Shown: one piece after another, positions 43,846 through 55,034 of the stretch
How the letters are laid out: each line of letters starts with the position of its first letter
Position numbering within the stretch: the first letter of the stretch is position 1
Assembly: GCA_905116865.2 (NCBI GenBank)
Contig: CAJHNH020000791.1
Location: 1,041,383 to 1,105,382 of the forward strand
Source: Candidula unifasciata
Taxonomy: Eukaryota; Mollusca; Gastropoda; Stylommatophora; Geomitridae
Direction: 5' to 3'
Length of the DNA: 64,000 nt
Translations under genes and position numbers: made by a program
Notes under the pieces: model-generated
What the model was told of the DNA's origin: nothing
The model's input: the letters and a program-made list of their open reading frames with translations, nothing else
Database searches by the model: none

Positions 43846-44045
43846 TTTAAGGACTGAGTCGTCCTTTTCGGGACGAAATTTTTCGTCATTTGAAGCCCTA
43901 CTCTGGCTTCTGCCAGGGGCCGCAATATAGGCAGGCCATACACATGGCCAAATGTCTGAACGCGGTTTCTGGGACCTCTCCACGGCGATCCTCATCCGCA
44001 TGGTGGCACTTTGTGTCATCGGGTGTTTATCACTTGTGTGATGTC
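43846..44045 (-). other. Possible dispersed repeat with hairpin
   Basis: GC-richer block with a perfect inverted repeat ACGAAA-TT-TTTCGT (about 43875-43888). An 84-codon minus frame covers it but resembles nothing known. No second copy was seen in the window. Confidence 0.3.
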
Positions 44046-45250
44046 CTGGTGGGGTAGAAAGTCAGTCAGTCAGGCCATTGTGTGATACAGTGTGCAGAAC
44101 TAGCCTTGATGGCGGAACAGTGCTGTTCCTTTTCTTCAAAAACTTAGACACAGGTACCAGAGCATGTATATCCAAGTGTTCCTGGTTAACTGCTGTGTTC
44201 ATTCGTGTTCGATAAGGAGTTGTATCAAAAACTGTTAAGACAGCTGTGAGACATGCTGCTGTTTCTGTGGGGTTGACTGACCGGTGTTTTTTCTTCTTCT
44301 GTCTGGTGAGCTAGTTGTTTAGCTAATGGCAGCTTGGCTATTTGGTTGGTTATTAGTTTGGTTGGGGGTCCGAACAACTCAACAGTTTAGTAAGTAGACA
44401 TTGAGTCTTCCGTAAAGTTCAGCATTGGTCGCGATAGAATAACTGTAGCGACTTTCCTATGCGTGATGCTCCCAAGTACCATCTCACAGGGGACTGTGCT
44501 ACGTGGTGTCTCTCTCCCTCCTTATGGAATGAGCGCCTTGCTTCTCACTGCAATGTGCTCTGCTAGGGGTATGTTTTGGTAAGCCACGTTGCTATTTGAC
44601 GAACAGTAAGTTGTTACGACACAGCAAAGACGAATGTTCAGTTACGTGCTTTTATTCGCTGAATTACAATAGATCACAGGCACATATTCTCTCCTCCTCG
44701 GTTCGTTCTGCTTGGCTGATTTCCGACGGCCTGGTCAAACTTCTCACACACTACTTCGATCCATCAGCGTCTTTCAAATCGTCCATCCATTCTTTAACGA
44801 AACCTTATACTTGGTATTCGGACATGAAAGAAACATTCATATCTCCTCTCGAAACATAACAAGTATTCACAATTCCTTCATTCTCTTCATGTGTGTCCAT
44901 TCATACGACCTCTCGCAACCAGGTCCGAACTTCGACTGTCTTACTCCCGTCTCTCGGTTCACGTCTTCCGTTCCTGTCCCACGCTTTTCTTGTATCCCTT
45001 ATTTCACTCACCCCGGGATAATCGAGACCCACTTATCTCATTTTTCTCTTGTATCACTGGTCCTCTGACCTTGTCCTCCCCATCGGGAACTCTCTTGGAT
45101 TTCCCCGGGAATTCACAACATTACACTCATGCAGAGCCCAAATTCATGTGCCTTGCCGCCAATATCAACGCTCAATCCAGTATAATAAAAACATGGTCTA
45201 CTTGATCACAAAGGTTCCATATTCTAAGTAAATGCTTTCGATAAAGTTAC
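44046..45250. other. Intergenic, nothing recognised
   Basis: Frames of 60-118 codons overlap in several phases between 44596 and 45231 without family resemblance or splice support. Left unannotated. Confidence 0.5.
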
Positions 45251-45257
45251 TGAAAGT

Positions 45258-45345
45258 GGATGATGATGGTGGTAGTGGTGGTTACGGTTGTTGTGGTGGT
45301 GGTTGTTGTGGTGGTTGTGGTGGTGGTTGTGGTGGTGATGGTGAA
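45258..45345. repeat. (GGT/TGT)n G-rich trinucleotide-like tract
   Basis: Irregular GGTGGTTGTGG units on the plus strand. The Gly/Cys-rich frame through it is a repeat artefact. G-quadruplex-prone. Confidence 0.85.
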
Positions 45346-45447
45346 GTCAGTAAAGTTACAAAGACCTTGACAGCTGAGACCGACAAGTTACAACAATTGC
45401 TCTGGTCAATAACTTGTTGAGATTCTGTCGTCACACAATCGACATTC

Positions 45448-45690
45448 GTACTTACTTACTTAGTCGTTCCTTTTCTACCTTGGGTGTAAAGGTTTGCCAG
45501 AGAGATCGCCAGACGTCTCTATCAGCAGTTTCCTTTCTGGCGTTGCTCTATTCCAGTCCTCTGTCAGTTAGGGACTGTCGAATGTTGTCTTCCCAGCGCA
45601 CTCTGGAGGTCTGAATCCCTGGTTCTTAGCCTCCCATGTCTGTCATTGTGGCCGATTTTCTCCCATTCTGCATACGTGTCCAAACCATAG
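45448..45690 (-). mobile_element. LINE 3' end, distal half split by an LTR
   Basis: Minus strand from 45690 reads FGHVCRMGENRP and further C-terminal LINE codons, ending in an (AGTA)n-type tail (plus CTTACTTACTTA at about 45450-45461). It continues the LINE piece at 46546-47011 across the inserted LTR. Confidence 0.8.
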
Positions 45691-46545
45691 TGTCACAACC
45701 CTATGAGTACAGTCAGTGGCGGAATGGACCACACCGTAGGGTGTGCGTGTTCAGGTGACAGCCCAGGGTTGACACAAAGGTCAGGGCCGTGACTGGTCAA
45801 GTCTGTTCTGTTATTGCACGGGGAAACCAGCGCTCAGGAGAAACCGCTTGGCCGCGACAAGAAAGGGTGAACTCTGTTGCAGACAAGTTCGCAACACGAT
45901 TACCCCTTTGGGGACTGAGCAGGTGAACGGATCAAGAGACACGAGGTGAAAGGAACACAGGACATTCGGTGTGCGACGGTCAGACGAAGCAGATGTGTAG
46001 CGAGACAGTGATAGTATATTAGAGTTAGGATATTTGTTAAGTGACTGCATAGATTACTTACAGTGTTCTGTTAGAATAGGATAGTCTTTTGTGCTGTGTA
46101 TTTAACTGGTACAAGGTATTGTATTGTGCCATAAGAGGTAAATAGGTTCCAGTTACTCCTAACCAGTTAAATCGTTTAGGTACATGTTCTGTGAGAGAAC
46201 GTCTAGTCTTGCCACGCTGACCCTGCACTGAACAGAGGCTGTGACATCTTCTTGGTCGGTCAGTGTGAACGTATCTCGCCTTGCTGTGGTTTGTGCACCA
46301 GGAAATTGCCTGTAGCACGTACTGGGGAACGAGGCGATTGTAAAGCCCGTTCGGTCAGAGGGTCCAGGCAATAGGTGGCCACACAGAAGGAAGTCAACTG
46401 TCTATGGTTTTACCTGTAATTGCAATAAAGATTGTCGTGTGTGCTCTGTGTGCGCTCGGGTTCAGTGTGTGTCAAAGGTTAGTTTGTCTGTCATAGGCCC
46501 AGTTACGAGCCACGGACCAGCAAGGTCACCCATAGGTCTGTGACA
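45691..46545 (+). mobile_element. Solo LTR, copy B, 855 bp, nested in a LINE
   Basis: Begins TGTCACA and ends TGTGACA, perfect inverted termini with the TG...CA ends of LTR retrotransposons. A plus-strand AATAAA lies at 46424-46429. Flanks are ATAG (left) and ATCG (right), a 4-bp target duplication with one mismatch. Removing the insert restores a LINE reading (Gln-Leu-Arg-Trp-Phe-Gly-His) across the junction. No internal gag or pol sequence is present. An inverted partial copy lies at 26323-26842. Confidence 0.8.
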
Positions 46546-47011
46546 ATCGTAACTGTGATTGATTCACTCAGGTTTGTAAGGATTGGGTATATCAAGACCT
46601 TGACGTATTGTCTGAATGCGGATTTTGTCCCTTCTTGTCAATTTGACTACATTTCTCAAATATCTCATTTCTGAGGTCTGCAGCTGGCTTTTGTGAGCTT
46701 ATGTCATTGCCCATGGCTCACATCCATAGGTCAAGACTGGTACATAGGTAGAGCGGTAAACAGCCATTTTCGTCCTCTTGTTTCTTTAAATTCAAGAAAA
46801 GATTTTGATCTACACTGTGCTTTTGGACAGACAATATTAAATTTTCTATTCCCTTTACGCTGTTTGAAAGGAGGACTGTGTCATCTGCGTAGCGGAGTTC
46901 CGAAACAGGGCTACCACCAATTTTGAGCGGATCATAACTGTCACAAGTCTGGTCATTTTTGACATTTCTCATTATATTTTCTGCGTATATATTGAATAGG
47001 TCTGGTGGCAC
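46546..47011 (-). mobile_element. LINE RT fragment, proximal half
   Basis: Minus strand: PPDLFNIYAENIMRNV, then IGGSPVSELRYADDTVLL (RT palm, catalytic YADD intact, near 46890), FLNLKKQ, then YRSTYVPVLTYGCEPWAMT-stop and SEMRYLRNVVKLTRRDKIRI. 5' truncated at about 47011 against a different dispersed sequence. Confidence 0.85.
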
Positions 47012-47200
47012 CTCTGACTAGGTTAACAAAATGGCGGCTTGTTTGTTGTCTGCTTATCGGGTGGTGATGACAAGTAGCCAGATCATAGACGAAAGTTGCC
47101 TCTTTGGATTCCATGCTTTGATTCATAAATGGCATTTTTTGTCTTGGCCATAATAAAATCAGTCTCACTACTTCATTGTGGAACCTTGTATTGTTAAGTC
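47012..47200 (-). repeat. Dispersed sequence shared with 55742-55815
   Basis: A stretch of about 70 bp with GTCTTGGCCATAATAAAATC, AGTCTCA.TACTT and CCTTGTAT is shared with 55742-55815 in the same orientation. Its nature is unknown; it adjoins LINE pieces in both places. Confidence 0.55.
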
Positions 47201-47750
47201 AATCCTTGTGCTTCAGCCAGCCTAACGTTGATGTCTGCTTATTGTTGGCCACTGTAGCTGTATACTGGGACAACTATAGTCCCCGCCCTCTTCTGCGTGA
47301 CCTGTCCACCAGTCTTGACCGGGATGTTGATTCCTGCTGGTTGTTGCAGTCACGTTTGCTGTATGCACATTGCTTGGCGTTAAGATATCACTCCTTTCCA
47401 GTGACAGGCTGTTGTGCTTTGTATTCACATTTTGTTGCCTTTAATACCCGCAGAGCCTGGCCCGAATGTCAAGGATATTCAAGGTATCCGCGAATCAATG
47501 AATTCAAGAATTCAGAATTCGTGTCTGACGAAACCAGCGTCTTCATTAAATCCCCTCCGTGTACACGCATGTGTGAAATTTTGAGATGTCAAACATGTCA
47601 GTGTTCTTATTCCGCTATGATCTTATTGTTGAATGCTCTAGTACTGACGGCCATAATTAAGCCGAGCTCTCAATGTAAGGCTCCAGTTCTCGGCCACAGA
47701 AGGCACTCGTCCGTCCCTATCCCTTGATTCGTGAACAACAGAATATCGCA
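47201..47750. other. Intergenic with an unsupported 183-codon frame
   Basis: A plus-strand frame spans 47176-47727 but shows no domain, signal peptide or splice support, and starts inside dispersed repeat sequence. Confidence 0.4.
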
Positions 47751-47751
47751 T

Positions 47752-48488
47752 CCAACAAGCGTGCCTGGATGTGTCGTAGTCGTACCTGGATGTGTCGCAG
47801 TCGTGCCTGGATGTGTCGCAGTCGTGCCTGGATGTGTCGTAGTCGTACCTGGATGTGTCGCAGTCGTGCCTGGATGTGTCGTAGTCGTGCCTGGATGTTT
47901 CGCAGTCGTGCCTGGATGTGTCTCAGTCTTGCCTGGATGTGTCGCAGTCGTGCCTGGATGTGTCGCAGTCTTGCCTGGATGTGTCGCAGACTTGCCTGGA
48001 TGTGTCGCAGTCGTGCCTGGATGTGTCGCAGTCGTACCTGGATGTGTCGTAGTCGTACCTGGATGTGTCGTAGTCGTGCCTGAATGTGTCGCAGTCGTGC
48101 CTGGATGTGTCGCAGTCGTGCCTGGATGTGTCGCAGTCGTGCCTGGATGTGTCGTAGTCGGCCTGGATGTGTCGCAGTCGTGCCTGGATGTGTCGCAGTC
48201 TTGCCTGGATGTGTCGTAGTCGTGCCTGGATGTGTCGTAGTCGTGCCTGGATGTGTCGTAGTCGTGCCTGGATGTGTCGCAGTCGTGCCTGGATGTGTCG
48301 CAGTCGTGCCTGGATGTGTCGTAGTCGTGCCTGGATGTGTCGCAGTCGTGCCTGGATGTGTCGCAGTCGTGCCTGGATGTGTCGTAGTCGTGCCTGGATG
48401 TGTCGCAGTCGTGCGTGGATGTGTCGTAGTCGTGCCTGGATGTGTCGCAGGTTTGTGCCTGGATGTGTCGCAGGTGTGCCTGGATGTT
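47752..48488. repeat. 21-bp satellite, about 35 copies
   Basis: Units of GCCTGGATGTGTCGCAGTCG plus T, alternating CAG and TAG. The period is seven codons, so frames of 120-284 codons stay open on both strands (Cys-Arg-Ser-Arg-Ala-Trp-Met and Val-Val-Pro-Gly-Cys-Val-Ala repeats). Treated as non-coding. Confidence 0.95.
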
Positions 48489-48658
48489 ATGGCCGGCACC
48501 ACATATGTGCACGCCTGACTGTCCTCGCTGGGCCAGAATATGGGACCCGATGAACCTGTACTGGAAATCAAAGAATCAGTTATGTAACAGGGCAGGGGGA
48601 GGGGGGAACCAAGGCGTCAAGAGGTTATCATATCACATAACTGCGCAAGCACACTGAA

Positions 48659-48661
<3 letters not shown>

Positions 48662-48730
<69 letters not shown>

Positions 48731-48735
48731 GAGAC
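48662..48735. repeat. (GA)n microsatellite
   Basis: About 33 GA dinucleotides, nearly pure. Confidence 0.97.
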
Positions 48736-49149
48736 TGAGACAAGCCGTCAGAAATGCTAGTTGATAAGAAGACTTAGGCTCTTCGACAAGACTGACCTGG
48801 TAGTGGCGGGAATGAGAAGCACGACGACAGAGACATAACCCACTGGCCAGAGAGAAAGATTCACACGGTACAATGGTACTGAGTTTATTCCATGTGTGAC
48901 TGACATGAAAACAGGAATAGTCCAACCGCCCCTTAACAAGCATGTCATAGAAGGCGAATAGTTAAATGGTTGCTAAAATCCGATGTGTTAGTCTATAAGG
49001 GGACGATATCACAGCCTAGCTGTAAACAACAATACACAGGGCCGACCTTACTTTGAAGGGCGAACACTACAAAGAAGGAGAATAAGAAGTGAGCAAGTAA
49101 AAAAAAAAAACATGCGAGTTCAGGCTGATGTATGATAGTAAAGATGAGT

Positions 49150-51122
49150 TCAAGATATATGAGGAAGTGAAAGTTCAGAATGAGATGAATGACAATGAGA
49201 GTTCAGAGGTTGAGTATGAGACAATGAGAGTTCAAGAGGTGTATGATGACAATGAGAGTTCAGGTGAGGTATGATGATAAGATGAGAGTTCAAGAGAATA
49301 TGAGACGAAGAGGGATTTGAGGATGATGACAATGAGAGTTCAGAAAAAGGACATGAGAGTTGATGATGTATAATGACAATGAGAGTTCAGGCTGAGGTAT
49401 GATGACAATGAGAGTTCAGGATTGAGGTAGAATGACAATGAGAGTTCAGGTTGAGGTATGCTAATGAAGGTATGCTGAGGTATGACGACAATGAGAGTCA
49501 TCATGGCTGCGGGTATGATGACAATGAGATTGGTGTATGATGACAATGAGAGTTCAGGCTGAGGTATGGTGACAATGAGAGTTCAGGATTGGGGTATGAT
49601 GACAATGAGAGTTCAGGCTGAGGTATGGTGACAATGAGAGTTCAGGCCGAGGTATGGTGACAATGAGAGTTCAGGATTGGGGATATGATGACAATGAGAG
49701 TTCAGGCTGAGGTATGGTGACAATGAGAGTTCAGGATTGGGGTATGATGACAATGAGAGTTCAGGCTGAGGTATGATGACAATGAGAGTTCAGGCTGAGG
49801 TATAATGACAATGAGAGTTCAGGCTGAGGTATGATGACAATGCGAGTTCAGGCCGAGGTATGATGACAATGAGAGTTCAAGATTGGGGTATGATGACAAT
49901 GAGAGTTCAGGATTGGGGTATGATGACAATGAGAGTTCAGGTTGAGGTATGATGACAATGAGAGTTCAGGCCGAGGTATGATGACAATGAGAGTTCAGGA
50001 TTTGGGTATGATGACAATGAGAGTTCAGGCTGAGGTATGATGACAATGAGAGTTCAGGCTGAGGTATGATCACAATGAGAGTTCAAGATTGGGGTAGGAT
50101 GACAATGAGAGTTCAGGTTGAGGTATGATGACAATGAGAGTTCAGGATTTCGGTATGATGACAATGAGAGTTCAGGCTGAGGTATGATGACAATGAGAGT
50201 TCAGGCCGAGGTATGACGACAATGACAGTTCAAGATTGGGGTATGATGTCAATGAGAGTTCAGGCTGAGGTATGATGACAATGAGAGTTCAGGCTGAGGT
50301 ATGGTGACAATGAGAGTTCAGGCTGAGGTATGATGACAATGAGAGTTCAGGCTGAGGTATGATGACAATGAGAGTTCAGGATTGGGGTAGGATGACAATG
50401 AGAGTTCAGGCTGAGGTATGATGACAATGAGAGTTCAGGATTGGGGTAGGATGACAATGAGAGTTCAGGTTGAGGTATGATGACAATGAGAGTTCAGGAT
50501 TTGGGTATGATGACAATGAGAGTTCAGGATTTGGGTATGATGACAATGAGAGTTCAGGCTGAGGTATGTTGACAATGAGAGTTCTGGCTGATGTATGATG
50601 ACAATGAGAGTTCAGGCTGAGGTATGATGACAATGAGAGTTCAAGATTGGGGTAGGATGACAATGAGAGTTCAGGTTGAGGTATGATGACAATGAGAGTT
50701 CAGGCTGAGGTATGCTGACAATGAGAGTTCAGGCTGAGGTATGATGACAATGAGAGTTCAGCTGAGGTATGATGACTATGAGAGTTCAGGCTAAGGTATG
50801 ATGACAATGAGAGTTCAGGATTGGGGTATGATGACAATGAGAGTTCAGGCTGAGGTATGATGACAATGAGAGTTAAGGATTTGGGTATGATGACAGTGAG
50901 AGTTCAGGCTGAGGTATGATGACAATGAGAGTTCAGGCTGAGGTATGATGACAATGAGAGTTCAGGATTGGGCTATGTTGACAATGAGAGTTCAGGCTGA
51001 GGTATGATGACACTGAGAGTTCTGGCTGAGGTATAATGACAATGAGAATTCAGGCGGAGATATGATGACAATGAGAGTTCAGGTTGAAGTACGATGACAA
51101 TGAGAGTTCAGGCTCAAGTATG
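49150..51122. repeat. 29-bp satellite, about 65 copies
   Basis: Units of ATGATGACAATGAGAGTTCA plus GGCTGAGGT or GGATTGGGGT. The left 350 bp are irregular and the rest regular. Two 3' variants (GCTGAGG and ATTGGGG) intermix without an obvious higher-order order. It ends 140 bp beyond the third GPCR stop. Confidence 0.97.
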
Positions 51123-51261
51123 TCGTCTACTTCCTCCAGCAGTAATCATGGTGCGCACATAATAGAATATTTAACATTGAAAACAAAATACATTCAGTTT
51201 AACAGTGGGTCGAACAGATGTCTTGTGTAAGTAAGATGGGCAGTCTTTCTCGGGCACTGAC

Positions 51262-52242
51262 TTAAATCTGGGAACTGAGTCCCGCAGGCCGCAAACGCTT
51301 GCGATAACAGGTACTTGTAACGAACAGCTGCTGGAAGGTTTCTCGATATCTGGAGCTCATACGATAGTAGAGGATGATGTTGATACTGGAGTTTAAGGCC
51401 TGGAACACGCCGCCTACAGACCACATCGAGATAAAGGTGTTAAAGAACTTCTTGCCGACGTCAAACTCCGGCTCAATGAAGGTCACCATGCTGACAAGGA
51501 TCCCTGGCGTGTAGCAGCCGATCAGGATACAGGCGATGATGGTCACCATCTTGACCGTCTTCTTGTCGCGGCTGGACACTGTCCCGTGCTGATGGCCACC
51601 GGAAGTGACCTCACGACGCCATTGTGAAGCTGCCTGGAGTTTGAAGATCAAGAAAACTGTGATAACAACAATTGCCACAAACGATATCATTCCTGTTACA
51701 CAGTTCATCATGTAGACTAAACCAGCGACTTTCTCCCTGCCGGGTCTGAAGTGTAACGCTAGCAGTGTCCTGTTGGATTCTAGGAAGAAGGTCCAATCTA
51801 GATAAGCTGTGGCGTACTCCGGTACCAAGGTGACGATGTTCAGCAGAAATATTAGAACCACAGCAACCGTGGTTTTGGCGGGAGAGAAGATGTCCTTGAC
51901 TTTGAGAGGCAGGGCTATACACAGACACCTCTCTAGTGTGATAAAGATGGTAATGTAACTTGTGATCCGACAAGAAATATTGTGTGGCCAAGCAGCCGTT
52001 AGATAAACAAAGTCAAAGGGCATCCAAAAGGCCCCAGCTTTTAACACAAGAGGGTTAAAACCTATAGTCTGCCAGAGTAGTGTCATAACACAGCAGAAGT
52101 CTGATATGGACAAGCCAAAGAAGCTGATGTTAATCGTCGAAGAGAACCCTTGTTTATAAAATACTGTCAGATTGATAATGTTGGCGACGCTGCCAAAGGA
52201 ACAGATAAGGCCAGAAACTTGCGGTACTTCCGATCGCTCCAT
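51262..52242 (-). CDS. Chemosensory-type class A GPCR 3 (single exon, 326 aa, short N-terminus)
   Basis: Close paralogue of GPCR 1. From KQGFSSTINI (TM2 start) to FIEPEFD (third outer loop) the two proteins are nearly identical, while TM1 and the C-terminal 50 residues differ. Landmarks: Asn21 in TM1 (FGSVANIINLTVF), Asp48 in LSISD, ERC at 104-106, CYTP at 243-246, NSSINIILYY in TM7, tail RYRETFQQLFVTSTCYRKRL. The first ATG in frame is 52242. Fourteen further codons are open to a GTG at 52284, directly preceded by TGA. Only about nine residues precede TM1, against 30 in its paralogues, and no N-terminal glycosylation sequon is present. Either the 5' end is truncated or an upstream exon supplies the N-terminus. 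The rest is intact. Confidence 0.85.
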   Translation of the reverse strand: MERSEVPQVSGLICSFGSVANIINLTVFYKQGFSSTINISFFGLSISDFCCVMTLLWQTIGFNPLVLKAGAFWMPFDFVYLTAAWPHNISCRITSYITIFITLERCLCIALPLKVKDIFSPAKTTVAVVLIFLLNIVTLVPEYATAYLDWTFFLESNRTLLALHFRPGREKVAGLVYMMNCVTGMISFVAIVVITVFLIFKLQAASQWRREVTSGGHQHGTVSSRDKKTVKMVTIIACILIGCYTPGILVSMVTFIEPEFDVGKKFFNTFISMWSVGGVFQALNSSINIILYYRMSSRYRETFQQLFVTSTCYRKRLRPAGLSSQI

Positions 52243-52284
52243 TTGAGGATGTTCAAATTGAATGAACTGTTTGTTTGATCTCAC

Positions 52285-52877
52285 TCAAGCTGGTCAAGTT
52301 GCCGGCTTGTAGACCATTGACTTCGAGCGCTGCTAGTTTACATAATACCACTAACCGCTGACATTAGATATCAACAGTTGGGTGGTTTTCTTTATGAGAT
52401 TTTCTGACAATATTGTAACTAACAAACCGGTGTAGAACAGATTATATTAACCTGTGTTTTTGGCCTGGTGAAGAAGGTGGAGATAAGTAGGCAGCACAGA
52501 TGAACATTACAGTTGACTTGTTCTTCGAGATCAACTAGCTCAACATCAGTGCCAGATGTAACAGTTTCCTACCTGGTTTTGATCAAATCACAGGATGCCG
52601 ATCAGTATGAATATATGGACTGTAAAAAAAAAAAAAAAACTGTAAAACAGAAGCACTATGTGAAGTTAATTGAAATATAGAAAGAAACACTTAGAATGGT
52701 GTGAAATGATACATAATGTGCAACGGTGGTGGCGCTATGATAAAATCACTGCTGTATTCAATAAAATAATCCGGGCTATCTAGTCAATATTTAGTATAGT
52801 TATTTTATTGTCTGAAATGAAAAGAGACTGTTTACTAAGTAATCTTAATGTTTGATTAAAGATACATTTGCTACACC

Positions 52878-52919
<42 letters not shown>

Positions 52920-53005
52920 TGTGTGTGTCTATGTGTGTGTATGTGTGTGTGAGTGTGTGTTTGTATGTTTATGTGTGTGTGTGTGTTTATGTGTGGGTGT
53001 GACAC
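52285..53005. other. 5' flank of GPCR 3 with (TG)n at 52879-53005
   Basis: No coding sequence recognised. A 17-nt poly-A run lies at about 52623-52640. The (TG)n tract is interrupted by GAG, CTA and TTT variants. Confidence 0.6.
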
Positions 53006-53074
53006 TTGTATTTACAACATAGCAGTTGTTTTCGTGTCTGCTAGTTTCTGTTCGCCAACAACTCTATCTTCCAA

Positions 53075-53230
53075 ATGTTGTCCAGTACCACACGGATGAT
53101 GTTGTCCAGTACCACACTGATGATGTTGTCCAGTACCACACGGATGATGTTGTCCAGTACCACACGGATGATGTTGTCCAGTACCACACGGATGATGTTG
53201 TCCAGTACCACACGGATGATGTTGATGAGC
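53075..53230. repeat. 24-bp minisatellite, about 6 copies
   Basis: Units of GATGATGTTGTCCAGTACCA plus CACG. The 8-codon period keeps frames open on both strands. Confidence 0.95.
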
Positions 53231-53836
53231 GATGTGTGGATGCTCGACGTGCCGGTTTTCTCTCACCCTCTGTCTGCTAGTAGCAGCAACAAACAGCTGG
53301 CCGGTGTAGATTCTTCAAAAAATACGAGACAACTAACTGTTTGATTTATCTATAAAACACAGGAATCACTACTTAATATTTACAAAATAAATTAGCAAAG
53401 GTAAACATGCTAAACAGACATAAACATTAATTATCGGGTAGGGAAGGGGATAGACGATCTGTACCCTAATTATAACCACATAGACTAAGAGAGTATTATT
53501 AGAATAATTACATTGCTAGTCCTCATATTTGCAGTGCCATTGCTGAAGTCGTCCTAACATTTAGCTTGGGACAAACACACTGTGGCAGCACCGATTGATA
53601 TGTTTATTTGTCTCAGACATATCATCAACTTCAGCGGCAACAATCAGACAACAACGAGGGACGTGTACTTGCCAGCTGCCATCTTGATGGGAGTATGTTA
53701 TTCACAGAAGCGTGTTGTTGGTCGAAATAATCACGTTTAATGTCAGGAGTTCTAGCGACATCTAGTCTGTGGTTGATCTGTTTATTTGTTCCCAAACTCG
53801 ATGGTACTTGAATCTTGCTGCGGTAGGAAGAGTCTT
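53231..53836. other. Intergenic, nothing recognised
   Basis: Apparently unique AT-rich sequence, no supported gene. Confidence 0.5.
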
Positions 53837-54066
53837 TCGTTTCCTTTCTTCTTCTTACAGTACCGCGGCTGTCAATTCCGGCGGAATGTTTTGTTCGTTC
53901 CTCCATTTCGTACTTGAGTCTTATTCAAGATCTCAAGTTTTGCGTTCACATCCAGTTTACACATCTGGTTTACTAATATGCAGACTGTTGGTTCCTGTCC
54001 TATCACGCAGATGAGCTCCGACTTGAAAGGAAACACTCCTAACTAGTCGACTTGTGCGACACGCCA
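53837..54066 (-). repeat. Dispersed SINE-like repeat, family A copy 3 (fullest copy)
   Basis: Minus strand from 54066: GTCGACTAGTTAGGAGTGTT, TCCTTTCAAGTCGGAG, GGAACCAACAGTCTGCATA, CCAGATGTGTAAACTGGATG, TTCCGCCGGAATTGACAG and AAGAAGAAGAAAGG at the 3' end. Collinear with copies 1, 2, 4 and 5. The A-rich GAAG tail suggests retroposition. Confidence 0.78.
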
Positions 54067-54204
54067 CAATGGGCCCTCCGAAGCACAAGGCCAAACTTAA
54101 GTTGCAGCCTAGAGAAAGTTCCGTACAAGTGACGGCATCAGAACACTGGCACCTTTGATAATGATTTCTGCTGAGTAAATGTGTTCACTGACAGGTTCCT
54201 AAGT

Positions 54205-54370
54205 CAATGGTTAGTTTGTTGGCAAGTTTGTTGATTAGTTTGTTGGTTAGTTTATTGGTTAGTTTGTTGATTAGTTTGTTGGTTAGTTTATTGGTTAGTT
54301 TGTTGATTAGTTTGTTGGTTAGTTTATTGGTTAGTTTGTTGGTTAGTTTGTTGGTTAGTTTGTTGGTTGA
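54205..54370. repeat. 12-bp minisatellite
   Basis: About 14 units of GGTTAGTTTGTT with ATTAG and TTATT variants arranged in a loose 36-bp higher order. Confidence 0.95.
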
Positions 54371-55030
54371 CTGAAAATTCAGTTAACGGAGATCTTTCTT
54401 CTATCCTATAAATCATCGACTTACAATCCAAGGTTGGTTTGGACACTTTTACCCCTAGCCGGAACTGAAACACGAACTCGCGGCAACTTTAATGAATCCT
54501 TCCTTCGTTCCTTACTTTCTTTCTTCCTTCTTTCTTGTCTACTCTGGGCTGCCCCATCTTTTACTGCCCTAAAGTTACAGTCCTGCTCTGTCTGGATGGC
54601 AAGCCAGGCTGGCTGGTGTCACCGGCGGAGAGTTGTCAAACACTGGTCTTGTATCTTCAGGTCAGGCTCCAGCACTTCTCCCCTACAGACCACTGTTTTT
54701 TAAGAGAGCCAGAGTGGTCACGTTTTCTCAACTTCGAATGATTTCATTGTCATTAAACTTCAGCCTAATGTGCCGAAGAAATTAACTACTTCAAGCAGTG
54801 CTGTAATGTTACCAGCACTGTGGACCCCAGGTAAACCGATGTGCTGGGGCACCTATGATAACCACTTACAGAAATGACCTTTTAATAGTTGATAATATTA
54901 AACCACATTTATTTACTCCAACACAACGGGTGTTACAATATCTACATACAATATAAATTAGATGGCATAGTATGAAATTACTACCAACTCCTAATTATAA
55001 CAAGCATTTGCGACATTTCTTTTCACGTGA
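54371..55030. other. Intergenic, nothing recognised
   Basis: Overlapping 68- and 89-codon plus frames without homology. Confidence 0.5.
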
Positions 55031-55034
55031 TTGA

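Noticed and set aside
45232..45420. Gly/Cys-rich 62-codon frame
   Set aside because: Produced by the GGT/TGT tract, with no signal peptide or homology.
47176..47727. 183-codon plus frame outside satellites
   Set aside because: No domain, starts in dispersed repeat sequence, no start or splice context; an antisense frame is equally open.
47717..48571. Thr/His/Pro-rich 284-codon minus frame
   Set aside because: Artefact of the 21-bp satellite, with comparable frames in other phases.
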